Source: Clostridium ragsdalei P11 (GTDB taxonomy: Bacteria > Bacillota > Clostridia > Clostridiales > Clostridiaceae). Taken from it: a DNA stretch of 64,000 nt. Below the pieces are notes generated by a model. It searched no databases. It saw nothing but the letters and a program-made list of their open reading frames with translations, and was not told the DNA's origin. The position numbers were made by a program, and so were the translations under genes. Every line of letters begins with the position of its first letter. Positions within the stretch are counted from its first letter, which is position 1. This document shows, one piece after another, positions 1-9,545 of this stretch. The DNA is taken from NCBI RefSeq assembly GCF_001675165.1, contig NZ_LROS01000011.1:62001-126000 (forward strand), written 5' to 3'.

Positions 1-588
1 TTATCTGTCTGTCCTTATAACTTCTTTATTTTTTAGGAAGTAATCTATACCTGAAATTAAAGTCATTATTATAGCTATACCCATAGCAACATCTGTAACT
101 AAATTTAAAACTTTGTGAGGACGGTTCAAAAATCCCCTAAGTAAACTTAATGATACATGATTATAAGTTAAATTTAAAAGAGCAAGAATTATAGCAATTA
201 TTTGTGTTGCAGTTTTAGCTTTTCCCCAAGGACTTGCAGCTATTACCATTCCTTCTGCTGCTGCAATTGTTCTCAGTCCTGTAACTGCAAATTCTCTAGC
301 TACTATTATCACCGCAACCCAAGATGGTATTATATGGTACTCTACAAGACATATAAGTGCAGTAGTGACCAAAAGTTTATCCGCTAGGGGATCCATAAAT
401 TTTCCAAAATTTGTTATTTGGTTTCTGCTTCTAGCTATATACCCATCTAATTTATCTGTAATAGATGCTAATATAAAAATAGCTATTGCAATAAGTTTAC
501 CATAGGGCATCCCCTTTACCGTTATAAATATTAAAAAAAACGGAATCAATATCATTCTAAGCATTGTAAGCTTGTTTGCTAGATTCAT
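1..588 (-). CDS. pgsA: CDP-diacylglycerol--glycerol-3-phosphate 3-phosphatidyltransferase
   Basis: Integral membrane enzyme that joins glycerol-3-phosphate to CDP-diacylglycerol, the committed step to phosphatidylglycerol. The CDP-alcohol phosphotransferase signature D-x2-D-G-x2-A-R-x8-G-x3-D-x3-D is complete (residues about 45-70, containing DKLDGYIAR and GKFMDPLADK), followed by hydrophobic segments; about 195 aa is the normal length. The frame opens at a TTG at 597, but I prefer ATG 588: it follows GGAG by 9 nt and starts 1 nt after the rimO stop, so the two genes are translationally linked. The stop codon is the first three bases of the window, so the gene is complete. Confidence 0.95.
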   Translation of the reverse strand: MNLANKLTMLRMILIPFFLIFITVKGMPYGKLIAIAIFILASITDKLDGYIARSRNQITNFGKFMDPLADKLLVTTALICLVEYHIIPSWVAVIIVAREFAVTGLRTIAAAEGMVIAASPWGKAKTATQIIAIILALLNLTYNHVSLSLLRGFLNRPHKVLNLVTDVAMGIAIIMTLISGIDYFLKNKEVIRTDR

Positions 589-589
589 T

Positions 590-1912
590 TCATACAACTC
601 CTACCAAATCATATTCAAGGCTATGAGTAATTTTTACATTAACCATAGTACCTATTTTTAAAGTTTTTTTACACTTTATATATATAACTCCGTCTATATC
701 TGGAGCCATTTCATAACTTCTTCCGTACCACAGTTCTCCTTTTTTTCCTTCTATAATTACTTTATAAGTTCTCCCAATTTTACTTTTATTTATGGAACTC
801 ATTACCTTCTTTTGAAGTACCATAAGTTCTCCTTCCCTTGCAGATTTAATCTCCTCAGGAACCTGATCTTTCATTTCTGCAGCTGCAGTTCCTTCCTCTC
901 TGGAATACTTAAATACACCTAAGTTATCAAATTTCATAGTACTTACAAAGTCCTTTAGTTCTTCAAAATTTTCTTCTGTCTCTCCAGGAAAGCCAACTAT
1001 TATTGTAGTCCTAATTGCAATACCCTTTGCTCTAGCTCTAAGCTTATCTATATTTTCTATTATGTCTAATTTTCTTCCTCTTCTTCCCATAAGCTTCAGT
1101 ATAGAATCACTTATATGTTGAATAGGTATATCTATATACTTACATACTTTATCATTTATTGAAATTTCATTTATAATTTCATCCGTTAATTCCTCAGGGT
1201 AGCAATATAAAAGCCTTATCCACTCTATTCCATTAATTTTAGATATTTTTTGAATGAGTTCAGGAAGCACTTTTTTACCATATATGTCTATTCCATATCT
1301 TGTAGTGTCCTGTGCAATAAGTATTATCTCCTTAACACCTTGATTAGCTAAATCATTACATTCGTTTATTATGTTTTCAATGGTTCTACTTCTATACTTT
1401 CCCCTTATTTTAGGAATTATACAATAGGTACAATGATTGTCACATCCTTCTGCAATTCTCAAATAAGCAGTGTGTGTTGACGTAGTAAGTATTCTTTTTC
1501 CTTCATTTATATTAGAATCACTGTAATCACAATTATAAATCCTACTGTTGTTAGTTTCAATACATTTCTTTATAGTTTCATTTAACTTATCATAATCATT
1601 TACTCCAAGCATTATATCTACTTCAGGTAATAACTTCATAAGTTCCTTACCATACCTTTGAGCCAGGCATCCTGTTGCCACAATTAATTTGCAATTAAAT
1701 TTTTCTTTATACTGTGACATTTCAAGTATTGTATCTATGGATTCCTGCTTAGCTGATTCTATAAACCCACATGTATTTATAATTATTACATCCGCTAATT
1801 TAGGATCATGAACTAAACTGTATTCTTGATTTAAATTACTTAACATTATTTCAGAATCCAATCTATTTTTGTCACAGCCTAAACTTATTAGTCCAACTCT
1901 TAGTTTATCCAC
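590..1912 (-). CDS. rimO: Ribosomal protein S12 methylthiotransferase RimO (radical SAM)
   Basis: Iron-sulfur enzyme that adds a methylthio group to the conserved aspartate of ribosomal protein S12. The N-terminal UPF0004 domain carries its three cysteines (SLGCDKN near residue 13, NTCGF near 48, ATGCLAQ near 81), the radical SAM cluster motif is [10 protein letters not shown] near residue 155, and a TRAM domain closes the protein. RimO is chosen over the tRNA enzyme MiaB because of the '[15 protein letters not shown]' opening. The frame begins at a TTG at 1915; GTG 1912 sits 7 nt after a perfect AGGAGG and is more likely. It precedes pgsA with one base between them. Confidence 0.93.
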   Translation of the reverse strand: MDKLRVGLISLGCDKNRLDSEIMLSNLNQEYSLVHDPKLADVIIINTCGFIESAKQESIDTILEMSQYKEKFNCKLIVATGCLAQRYGKELMKLLPEVDIMLGVNDYDKLNETIKKCIETNNSRIYNCDYSDSNINEGKRILTTSTHTAYLRIAEGCDNHCTYCIIPKIRGKYRSRTIENIINECNDLANQGVKEIILIAQDTTRYGIDIYGKKVLPELIQKISKINGIEWIRLLYCYPEELTDEIINEISINDKVCKYIDIPIQHISDSILKLMGRRGRKLDIIENIDKLRARAKGIAIRTTIIVGFPGETEENFEELKDFVSTMKFDNLGVFKYSREEGTAAAEMKDQVPEEIKSAREGELMVLQKKVMSSINKSKIGRTYKVIIEGKKGELWYGRSYEMAPDIDGVIYIKCKKTLKIGTMVNVKITHSLEYDLVGVV

Positions 1913-1971
1913 CAAACTTCCTCCTATTTAGTTATTTTTAATCTTATATAAAATATTACTATTGCATTAAT

Positions 1972-4230
1972 TTACGTATTTTCATAATGATTTCTGTCAA
2001 TTAGAATTTGTCTTGGCTTTGTTCCATCCTTTTTTGATATTATTTCTCTGTCTTCCATTTCTTCTATTATTCTAGCCGCTCTATTATATCCTATTCTAAG
2101 CCTTCTTTGAAGTAAAGATGTAGATGCTTGTCCTGCATCTACTACAATTCTAATTGCCTCATCTAAAAGTTCATCGCTATCACTACTAGTTTTCACTACA
2201 TTTGTATCTATTTGCTCGATTATTTTATCCTCATAATTAGGTCCACCTTGTTCATCTTTTATATAATTTACTACTTTTTCAACTTCACCTTCGGATATAA
2301 AGGCTCCCTGTATTCTTATAGGTTTTGCTTCACCTACAGGATAAAATAACATATCTCCTTTTCCAAGTAATTTCTCAGCTCCAGCACTATCCAGTATAGT
2401 TCTAGAATCAATTTGACTAGATACTGCAAAAGATATTCTTGAAGGTATATTTGCCTTAATTACTCCAGTAATTACATCTACAGAAGGTCTCTGAGTAGCT
2501 ATAACCAAATGCATTCCAGCTGCCCTTGCCATTTGAGCGAGACGTCCTATATAATCTTCAATTTCATTTGGACATACCATCATTAAATCAGAAAGTTCAT
2601 CAATTATTATAACTACAAAAGGAAGCTTACTATCTGTTTTTCCTTCTTGAAACAATTGATTATATCCCTCTATATTTCTTACATTATTTTCTGCAAAGAG
2701 CTTATATCTCCTTGTCATTTCTTGTACAGCCCAATTTAATGCACCTGATGCCTTTTTAGGGTCTACAACTACGGGTATAAGAAGATGTGGGATGCCATTA
2801 TATACATTTAATTCCACCACTTTAGGATCTACCATCAAAAGTTTAACATCATCAGGAGAATACTTATAGATCAAGCTTATTATAAGAGCATTTATACACA
2901 CACTTTTACCTGACCCCGTTGCACCTGCAATAAGCATATGTGGCATTTTAGTAAGATCTGATACTATACAATTTCCTCCTATGTCTTTTCCAAGACAGTA
3001 AGCTAGTTTACACTTTGAATTTATAAACTCCTCTGATTCTACAACTTCCCTTAAATAAACTGGTGTCAAATCTTTATTTGGCACTTCTATACCTATGGCA
3101 GATTTTCCTGGTATGGGAGCTTCTATTCTCACTCCTGAAGCTGCAAGTCCAAGGGCTATGTCATCTGATAAATTTACAATTTTACTTACTTTAACTCCAG
3201 GACTTGGCTGAAGTTCAAATCTAGTTACAGAAGGTCCCTTGCTTACTTGAAGCACCTTTGCATCTACTCCAAAATTTCCAAGAGTTTCTTCTAGCTTATT
3301 GGCACTGCTTATTAATTCCTTTTTATCATGCTTATTTAACTTTGACTGTACATTTTGTCTCAATAAATCCACTGAAGGAAAATTATATACTGAAACTAAG
3401 TTTTTTTCACTTTCTGTCATATTTTTTTCAAGCTCTTCATTTATTAATTCACAATTTTTTTTGTAAGTGTCATTTTCAAGTTCAGTAGGATACGTTAAAT
3501 TTTCACTGTTTTCCTTAGGCTTTTCTGATCTATAATTATCCTTTATATCTGATGATTTCATAAAATCTAATATCTTTATTCTATTGTTTATAGTTTTAAT
3601 GAAATCATCTTTGTTTACTTCTTCATTTTCAATTTTACCTTGATTTAAAATTTTGTCTTCTATTTTAGTGTCATTGTTTGTATTTTTTTCAAGGAAAAAA
3701 GCTTTTATATTATGTAATACATCGTATATAGTAACCTTACTCATTATTATAAAAGATATTATGTAAATTGATATAAATATAACATAGCAGCCTGTTTTTC
3801 CAAACAATTTAAAAAGTGGAACATCTATTAGGAAACTTATTATTCCTCCATGAAATACAGTATTTGATTCATACAATCGTTCTATACCTGAAATCAAGCT
3901 ATATTCTACATAATAGTCAGACATAACTATTAGTTGTATGAATAACAGTGTATTTATAATAAAGAGTAAAATTCCATAAAATTTTTTGTTGAAATTTATC
4001 TTATTTTTCTTTGCTATACAGCAGCATCCTATAAATATTATAAAAAATGGTAATATATAAGATCCTATTCCGAATACTGCTATTAAGATTTTTTTTATAA
4101 ATCTACCGATAATACCAGAGGAAGACGGTGAAAATACACTTATTATCATAAGCACGCCTACTGTAAATAGCACTATGCCCTTTATTTCTTTGTCAAGTAC
4201 ATGAGTTTCTTTTTTTCTGCTTTTAGCCAT
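1972..4230 (-). CDS. ftsK: DNA translocase FtsK/SpoIIIE family
   Basis: Hexameric membrane-anchored DNA pump that clears chromosome ends from the septum in division or sporulation. The N-terminal third holds about four membrane segments (residues ~20-165), then a charged linker, then the motor domain with Walker A GATGSGKSV near residue 440 and Walker B IIIDELSDL. The C-terminal winged-helix gamma domain (about 690-745) reads KOPS/SRS-type DNA signals. At 752 aa it is close to Bacillus SpoIIIE in length; sequence alone does not say whether this paralogue is the vegetative (FtsK/SftA) or sporulation one. Its neighbour tepA is a common partner in Firmicutes. A good SD (GGAGG) precedes ATG 4230. 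Confidence 0.95.
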   Translation of the reverse strand: MAKSRKKETHVLDKEIKGIVLFTVGVLMIISVFSPSSSGIIGRFIKKILIAVFGIGSYILPFFIIFIGCCCIAKKNKINFNKKFYGILLFIINTLLFIQLIVMSDYYVEYSLISGIERLYESNTVFHGGIISFLIDVPLFKLFGKTGCYVIFISIYIISFIIMSKVTIYDVLHNIKAFFLEKNTNNDTKIEDKILNQGKIENEEVNKDDFIKTINNRIKILDFMKSSDIKDNYRSEKPKENSENLTYPTELENDTYKKNCELINEELEKNMTESEKNLVSVYNFPSVDLLRQNVQSKLNKHDKKELISSANKLEETLGNFGVDAKVLQVSKGPSVTRFELQPSPGVKVSKIVNLSDDIALGLAASGVRIEAPIPGKSAIGIEVPNKDLTPVYLREVVESEEFINSKCKLAYCLGKDIGGNCIVSDLTKMPHMLIAGATGSGKSVCINALIISLIYKYSPDDVKLLMVDPKVVELNVYNGIPHLLIPVVVDPKKASGALNWAVQEMTRRYKLFAENNVRNIEGYNQLFQEGKTDSKLPFVVIIIDELSDLMMVCPNEIEDYIGRLAQMARAAGMHLVIATQRPSVDVITGVIKANIPSRISFAVSSQIDSRTILDSAGAEKLLGKGDMLFYPVGEAKPIRIQGAFISEGEVEKVVNYIKDEQGGPNYEDKIIEQIDTNVVKTSSDSDELLDEAIRIVVDAGQASTSLLQRRLRIGYNRAARIIEEMEDREIISKKDGTKPRQILIDRNHYENT

Positions 4231-4373
4231 ATCTATATCGCCTCCAGTAAATTACAGACACACTTTAATTTAAAAATAGATATTTCTAAATTAAATATTC
4301 TACATAGCTTTCCTTTTTCCTTTAATGTTTTTAATAGATAAGACTTTAAATATTTATATTAAAACATAAATTA

Positions 4374-4393
4374 CCATAGGATAAATCCTATGG
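4374..4393 (-). terminator. Probable terminator after tepA
   Basis: An 8-bp perfect stem (CCATAGGA/TCCTATGG) with a 4-nt loop lies 20 nt after the tepA stop on the minus strand. The following T-rich stretch (TAATTTATGTTTT) is interrupted, so termination may be partial and ftsK could still be reached by read-through. Confidence 0.5.
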
Positions 4394-4413
4394 CTAATTT
4401 AATAAAAGTAAAT

Positions 4414-5079
4414 TTATTTTGCCATCATTTCATTTAGTTTGTTAATAGCCTGACTTATTCCACCCACTTCATCAATTAAGCCTTGCTCCACTGCCTGTTT
4501 CCCAATCAATATAGTACCCATATCATTTAAAAGTTCATCTGTCTGAAGCATCAACTCAGTTAACTTTTCTCCAGTTATTTTAGATGTTCGAACTATAAAT
4601 TCATTTATTCTCTCCTGCATTTTATTAAAATATTCAAAAGTCTGAGGTACTCCAATAACCATACCACTCATTCTTATTGGATGTATAATCATGGTTGCAC
4701 TAGGAGATATAAAGGAATAATCAGAGGCTGTAGCAAGTGGCACACCTATAGAATGTCCTCCTCCTATAACAAGAGATACCGTCGGTTTACTTAAGCTTCT
4801 TATCATCTCTGCTATAGCAAGGCCCGCTTCTACATCTCCTCCTACAGTATTTAAAACTACAAGCAATCCTTCTACTCTTTTATCATTTTCAATTTCTATT
4901 AAATTTGGTATCACATGTTCATATTTAGTGGTTTTAGTTTCAGATGAAAGATTTACATGACCTTCTATTTGACCTATTATTGGAAGTATCTGAATATTGT
5001 CTCTTCCTTCAGCTACATTTACAGACCCTAGTTCTTTAATATTTTCCAATTTTCTATTCTTAGTTTCATCTTCTGGCAT
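4414..5079 (-). CDS. tepA: ClpP-like serine protease, translocation-enhancing protein TepA
   Basis: Member of the ClpP/crotonase-fold peptidases known as TepA/YmfB. The presumed catalytic serine lies in GGGHSIGVPLA and the histidine in MIIHPIRMSG, arranged as in ClpP; the strand before it (LLVVLNTVGGDVEAGLAIAE) is also ClpP-like. About 222 aa. The open frame extends to a farther start at 5115, but ATG 5079 is preceded by AGGAGG with 8 nt spacing and gives the usual N-terminus MPEDETKN. In Bacillus TepA was linked to protein export or sporulation-time processing; its exact substrate is unknown. It lies between ymxH and ftsK/spoIIIE. Confidence 0.88.
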   Translation of the reverse strand: MPEDETKNRKLENIKELGSVNVAEGRDNIQILPIIGQIEGHVNLSSETKTTKYEHVIPNLIEIENDKRVEGLLVVLNTVGGDVEAGLAIAEMIRSLSKPTVSLVIGGGHSIGVPLATASDYSFISPSATMIIHPIRMSGMVIGVPQTFEYFNKMQERINEFIVRTSKITGEKLTELMLQTDELLNDMGTILIGKQAVEQGLIDEVGGISQAINKLNEMMAK

Positions 5080-5185
5080 TTTAATCTCCTCCTTGAACAA
5101 GTTTAGCTTATGCATTTTAGGAGATTCATATACCTTTCTGAATGGAGCTCATAAGTTGATCTTTTATATTAAAATCATATTTATT

Positions 5186-5458
5186 TTAATGAACTCTTTT
5201 TAAAGATTTTTCTTCTACATCTATTATAATAGTCTTAGCCCCTATTTTTTTTACGTATTCCCAAGGAACTTCTATAAATTCGCTTTTACCAAAAATTGAA
5301 AATTTTGATTTACTTTCACTTAAAATAAGTATTTTTAAGTTTCCAGAAGAATCCACTATTATATCATTATTTCCAAGGCAATTGTATTTATTTCCATCAT
5401 TTACATTTATAATCTCATATCTTTCCATTTCACTATAAAACTTTATATTTTCATCCAT
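5186..5458 (-). CDS. ymxH: YlmC/YmxH family PRC-barrel sporulation protein
   Basis: A 90-residue soluble protein of the YlmC/YmxH family, a short PRC-barrel fold found in spore-forming Firmicutes next to the M16 peptidase gene. The pattern of beta strands ('YEIINVNDGNKYNCLG', 'IIVDSSGNLKILIL', 'FIEVPWEYVKKIGAKTIIID') matches that family. Start ATG 5458 follows GGGGG by 6 nt. The role is undefined; family membership and the conserved neighbourhood suggest a sporulation link. It could be co-transcribed with mlpA (gap 87 nt). Confidence 0.8.
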   Translation of the reverse strand: MDENIKFYSEMERYEIINVNDGNKYNCLGNNDIIVDSSGNLKILILSESKSKFSIFGKSEFIEVPWEYVKKIGAKTIIIDVEEKSLKRVH

Positions 5459-5545
5459 ATTACATCCCCCTATTCAATTGTATATTAAATATTATGAGGG
5501 ATATTTTCTCTTTATTACCAACTAATTTTTTAATAATTAAATGCT

Positions 5546-6844
5546 TTACAATAAATTGTGTTCTGATTTTGGAAATAAATCTGTATCTTTCTCTAATAAA
5601 TTTTCCATAAGATATATATCTACTTTTTCTCCTACAAAAGCAGAATTTACTATTCCCTTACAAAAAGTATTTTTCATAACCCTTTTAATAGTATCTTGAT
5701 CTATTTTATTTATTTTGTCTATTATATCCGAGGGAGTACTCAACTTATTTAGAAACAAGACTGATTTCCCATTACTAAACATTTTACTACTCATACTTTC
5801 AAGTCCTAGTACGTAATTTCCTTTTAATTGTTCCTTTGCTTTTTTCAATCTGTTAGAGTCTACGCCTTCTTTTACAAATTTTTGCAGTTCATCTTTTATC
5901 CTGCATATTACATCATAAGAATATTTCACATTTAATCCAGTATAAATATTAACTACTCCTATGTTATTAAAGGAAGCTGGATAAGAATAAATTGAATAAC
6001 AAATTCCCATTTCCTCTCTTATTTTTTGAAATAGTATGGAAGAAGTCCCTCCCCCATACACATTGTTTAAAAGCAAAAGTGCATAAATATCATCATTGCC
6101 ATTTTCAACTCCAGGTACACCAAGACTTATGTGTAACTGTTCTATACTTTTTCTTTTAAAAAGATGATTTTTTAAAAATTGGGGTCTAGAATAATTTATT
6201 AGGCTCTTTCCATTGGAATTCCATTTTTCAAAATACTTTTCCATCAATTTTTCAACTGTATTCATGTCAATTTTGCCTGCTATGGACACTACAGAATTTT
6301 CAGGTATATAATGAGACCTTATATATTCTAGCAGTTCTTCTCTTGTAAAAGATTTTACAGTATCAGCATTCCCCAGTATTGGTAATGATATCGAATCATC
6401 TCCCCACATAGCTTTGCTATGAAGGTCTGAAAGTACATCTTCTGGAGAATCGTCATTCATATTTATCTCCTCAATTACAACTCCCTTTTCCTTTTCTATG
6501 TCTTCAGGGGAAAATTTGCTGTTAAATAGCATATCAGATATAACATCTATTGCCAGTTCGAAATGTGAATCCAGTGCTTTTACGTAAAAGCATGTAGCTT
6601 CTTTACCTGTAAAAGCATTTATCTGCCCTCCTACATCTTCTATGCATTCAGCTATTTCAAGAGATGTTCTATTTGATGTTCCTTTAAAAAACATATGTTC
6701 TATAAAGTGTGAGATGCCATTATTTTCTTCATTTTCATTTCTAGATCCATTTTTTACCCATAGACCTACACTTATAGAATTTACATAATCTATATTCTCT
6801 ACAATTACCTTAAGTCCATTATCCAATTGAAACAGATTATACAT
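5546..6844 (-). CDS. mlpA: M16 family zinc metallopeptidase (MlpA/PepR, mitochondrial processing peptidase-like)
   Basis: Single-domain-pair insulinase-family peptidase of 432 aa. The inverted zinc motif HxxEH is HFIEHMFFKG (near residue 45), and the distal glutamate lies in the EIAECIEDVGGQINAFTGKEATCFYVKAL to EKEKGVVIEEINM segment. It resembles Bacillus MlpA (YmxG), which cleaves small peptides and lowers extracellular protease levels. It follows pnp, as in B. subtilis (pnp-...-mlpA-ymxH). The ribosome binding site is weak (GGGCAG region). Substrate here is not known. Confidence 0.88.
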   Translation of the reverse strand: MYNLFQLDNGLKVIVENIDYVNSISVGLWVKNGSRNENEENNGISHFIEHMFFKGTSNRTSLEIAECIEDVGGQINAFTGKEATCFYVKALDSHFELAIDVISDMLFNSKFSPEDIEKEKGVVIEEINMNDDSPEDVLSDLHSKAMWGDDSISLPILGNADTVKSFTREELLEYIRSHYIPENSVVSIAGKIDMNTVEKLMEKYFEKWNSNGKSLINYSRPQFLKNHLFKRKSIEQLHISLGVPGVENGNDDIYALLLLNNVYGGGTSSILFQKIREEMGICYSIYSYPASFNNIGVVNIYTGLNVKYSYDVICRIKDELQKFVKEGVDSNRLKKAKEQLKGNYVLGLESMSSKMFSNGKSVLFLNKLSTPSDIIDKINKIDQDTIKRVMKNTFCKGIVNSAFVGEKVDIYLMENLLEKDTDLFPKSEHNLL

Positions 6845-6925
6845 TGGCTTTTACTGCCCTATAGTGATATTAACCCTACACACTATACTGCAAGAGTTTT
6901 CACCCCTTTCATCTTTAAAAAATAA

Positions 6926-6943
6926 AAAGGCATATAAGCCCTT
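6926..6943 (-). terminator. Probable terminator after pnp
   Basis: Immediately after the pnp stop on the minus strand an AAGGGC/GCCTTT stem (one G-U pair, 6-nt loop) is followed by TTATTTTTT. The stem is short, but the T-run is good, so it likely separates rpsO-pnp from mlpA. Confidence 0.5.
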
Positions 6944-6950
6944 CTATTTA

Positions 6951-9095
6951 TTACTTATTTTGCTTTAAGTTATTTTCTTTAGAACTATTTTCCTTAGAGT
7001 TATTTTCTTCAGAATCCTTTATCGCATCTTTTCTGGATAAATTTATTCTACCCTGATTGTCTATATCAGTTACCTTTACTAATATCTTATCTCCTACTGA
7101 AACTACATCTTCTACCTTATTAACTCTGGTAAAATCTAATTTTGATATGTGTACTAATCCTTCTTTTCCTGGAAGTATTTCTACAAAGGCACCAAAATTA
7201 GTTGTTTTAGTTACTTTACCTAAGTATATTTCTCCTGCTTTTACCTCTCTAGTAAGGTCCTCTATAATCTTCAATGCTTTCTTAGCACTACTACTGTCCT
7301 CTGACATTACAAATATTTTTCCGTCTTCCTTTATGTCTATCTTTACACCAGTTTCTGCTATTATCTTGTTGATAACTTTTCCGCCAGCTCCTATTACATC
7401 TCTTATTTTATCTGGAGATATAGACATTGTATATGTCTTTGGGGCATACTCTGATAATTCTTCTCTAGCTTCTGGAATACACTTGTGAATTTTATCCAAT
7501 ATAAATAACCTAGCTGTCCTTGCCCTGTTAAGAGTTTCTCTTATACAGTTTTCAGATAATCCATGAATCTTTGTATCAAATTGAATGGCAGTAATACCTT
7601 TTTCTGTTCCACCAACTTTAAAATCCATGTCTCCAAAGAAGTCCTCAATTCCTTGTATGTCAGTAACTATTTCTTCCTTTGACAAATCTTCACTAGTTAT
7701 AAGTCCCATGGCTATTCCAGCTGCTGGTCTCTTTATAGGAACTCCTGCATCTAAAAGTGCTAGTGTACTTCCACATATACTTGCCTGGGAAGTAGATCCA
7801 TTGGAACTCAATACCTCTGATACAAGTCTTATGGTATATGGGAATTGATCCTCACTTGGTATAAGTGGTTCTAATGCTTTCTCAGCTAACGCACCGTGTC
7901 CTATTTCTCTTCTTCCAGGTCCTCTTAAAGGTCTAGTCTCACCCGTACTGTACGATGGGAAATTATAATGATGTATATATCTCTTTGATTCTTCAGTGCC
8001 TACTCCATCAAGTATTTGTACATCACCTAAAGAACCAAGGGTGGCAACAGTCATTACCTGGGTCAATCCTCTTGTAAACAATCCAGTTCCATGAGTTCTT
8101 GGAAGAATACCAACTTCACAACTTATTGGCCTTATTTCATCAAAAGCCCTTCCATCAACTCTCCTGTGTTCGTTTAACATCATATTTCTTACTATTTCTT
8201 TCTTAATCTTATATACTACATCTGCTATATCTGATCCATTATCAGGATACTTCTCTGAAAATTGCTCATTTAACTCTTTATCCACATCTTCTAAAGCTGC
8301 ATTTCTCTCGTCTCTATCCATTATGTACATGGCATCCTTTATTTTTTGAAATGCAAATTTTCTAACTTCTTCTTCTATGGATTCCTCTACTTTATAGAGT
8401 TCTGGTTCTTCCTTTTGTTTTCCATATTTATTCATAGTCTCTTTTTGAAATGCAACTATCTTCTTACATTCTTCAAATCCAAACATTATAGCATCATACA
8501 TGGTATCTTCTGGTATTTCATCTCCACCAGCCTCTACCATCATAACTCTTTCATCCGTAGCGCATACTGTAAGATTTAAACTGCTTTTACTTCTTTCCTC
8601 TAAACCAGGATTTATTACAAACTTACCATCTACAAGTCCTACAGATACTGCTCCTACTGGAGTAGTAAAAGGAATGCTTGACATACAAAGAGCCAGTGAT
8701 GCACCATTTATAGCTAATATATCTGGTGCATTATCTTGATCTACAGATACCACCGTACAAACGACTTGAACATCATTTCTATATCCTTTTGGAAACAGTG
8801 GTCTAAGAGGTCTATCTATTGCCCTTGCGTGTAATATAGCCTTTTCAGAAGGCTTTCCTTCCCTCTTTATAAAACCTCCAGGTATTTTTCCAACAGAATA
8901 CAACCTTTCCTCATATTCTATACTTAAAGGAAAAAAGTCCACTCCTTCTCTAGGTTTATCTGAAGCATTAGCATTGATTAAAACTACCGTATCACCATAA
9001 CTTATAAAAAAAGCACAATTAGAAAGTCTTCCTATTTTACCATAATCAACTTTCAAAGTTCTTCCAGCAATAGTAGTTTGAATAATTTCACTCAT
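6951..9095 (-). CDS. pnp: Polyribonucleotide nucleotidyltransferase (PNPase)
   Basis: Phosphorolytic 3'-5' exoribonuclease of the RNA degradosome. Two RNase PH cores are evident (residues ~10-230 and ~315-545, the second containing [15 protein letters not shown] with the catalytic aspartates), linked by an all-helical domain, then a KH domain ([15 protein letters not shown], ~570) and an S1 domain ([20 protein letters not shown], ~625-695), ending in a short polar tail rich in Asn, Glu, Lys. The frame starts earlier (9116) but ATG 9095 has AGGAGG 10 nt upstream and gives [11 protein letters not shown]. It follows rpsO, the classical rpsO-pnp pairing. About 714 aa, normal length. Confidence 0.97.
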   Translation of the reverse strand: MSEIIQTTIAGRTLKVDYGKIGRLSNCAFFISYGDTVVLINANASDKPREGVDFFPLSIEYEERLYSVGKIPGGFIKREGKPSEKAILHARAIDRPLRPLFPKGYRNDVQVVCTVVSVDQDNAPDILAINGASLALCMSSIPFTTPVGAVSVGLVDGKFVINPGLEERSKSSLNLTVCATDERVMMVEAGGDEIPEDTMYDAIMFGFEECKKIVAFQKETMNKYGKQKEEPELYKVEESIEEEVRKFAFQKIKDAMYIMDRDERNAALEDVDKELNEQFSEKYPDNGSDIADVVYKIKKEIVRNMMLNEHRRVDGRAFDEIRPISCEVGILPRTHGTGLFTRGLTQVMTVATLGSLGDVQILDGVGTEESKRYIHHYNFPSYSTGETRPLRGPGRREIGHGALAEKALEPLIPSEDQFPYTIRLVSEVLSSNGSTSQASICGSTLALLDAGVPIKRPAAGIAMGLITSEDLSKEEIVTDIQGIEDFFGDMDFKVGGTEKGITAIQFDTKIHGLSENCIRETLNRARTARLFILDKIHKCIPEAREELSEYAPKTYTMSISPDKIRDVIGAGGKVINKIIAETGVKIDIKEDGKIFVMSEDSSSAKKALKIIEDLTREVKAGEIYLGKVTKTTNFGAFVEILPGKEGLVHISKLDFTRVNKVEDVVSVGDKILVKVTDIDNQGRINLSRKDAIKDSEENNSKENSSKENNLKQNK

Positions 9096-9140
9096 AAAAA
9101 ACATACCTCCTCTCAATAGGTTACAATTTTGTTAAAATAA

Positions 9141-9162
9141 TAGAGCGGTTACAGCCGCTCTA
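9141..9162 (-). terminator. Terminator or attenuator between rpsO and pnp
   Basis: TAGAGCGG/CCGCTCTA, an 8-bp GC-rich stem with a 6-nt loop, begins 5 nt after the rpsO stop and is followed by ATTATTTTAAC. In E. coli a hairpin at this point partially terminates and protects rpsO mRNA; here the weak T-run suggests the same partial role. Confidence 0.65.
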
Positions 9163-9166
9163 AAGA

Positions 9167-9430
9167 TTACTTTCTTAAATTCAACGCTTTAATAATAGCA
9201 CGGTATCTTTCAATATCTTGCTTAATTAAATAGTTAAGAAGACCTCTTCTCTTACCAACCATCATTAAAAGACCTCTTCTTGAGTGATGATCTTTCTTAT
9301 GAATCTTTAAATGATCATTTAAATGATTAATTCTCTCAGTAAGTAATGCTATCTGAACTTCTGGTGAGCCTGTATCTCCTTCGTGTCTTGCATATTTCTT
9401 CATTATTTCTTCTTTAAATGCCTTTTCCAT
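9167..9430 (-). CDS. rpsO: 30S ribosomal protein S15
   Basis: Primary 16S rRNA-binding protein of the small subunit platform. All 87 residues fit the S15 family, including [26 protein letters not shown] and the conserved [21 protein letters not shown]. Its own promoter and an ~80-nt leader lie upstream (9431-9545). It sits between ribF and pnp as in many Firmicutes. ATG 9430 follows a GGAGG site. Confidence 0.98.
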   Translation of the reverse strand: MEKAFKEEIMKKYARHEGDTGSPEVQIALLTERINHLNDHLKIHKKDHHSRRGLLMMVGKRRGLLNYLIKQDIERYRAIIKALNLRK

Positions 9431-9510
9431 TTTGTTACACCTCCAATTGTTAATCCCCTATATTCCAAGAATGTCGTCGGCAATTCGGAATTCTTAGCAT
9501 ACGGATCACG
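9431..9510 (-). promoter_or_regulatory. rpsO mRNA leader, candidate S15 autoregulatory element
   Basis: The region from the predicted transcription start to the rpsO SD can fold: CTAAGAAT pairs with ATTCTTGG (8 bp including one T-G) around a loop with a smaller complementary pair (TCCGA.. ..CGG). S15 is known to repress its own mRNA through diverse leader structures in several phyla; whether this one binds S15 is an inference. Confidence 0.45.
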
Positions 9511-9516
9511 ATTGTA

Positions 9517-9545
9517 ATTATAGCAAATAAAGTCGTTATTGTAAA
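9517..9545 (-). promoter_or_regulatory. Promoter of rpsO
   Basis: Sigma-A type promoter on the minus strand: -35 TTTACA (9540-9545), 17-nt spacer, -10 TATAAT (9517-9522). The -10 is perfect. It lies just after the end of ribF. Confidence 0.75.

Noticed and set aside
7057-7488. 143-aa plus-strand ORF opposite pnp
   Set aside because: Mirror of the conserved PNPase KH/S1 coding sequence; no SD and no recognisable motif.
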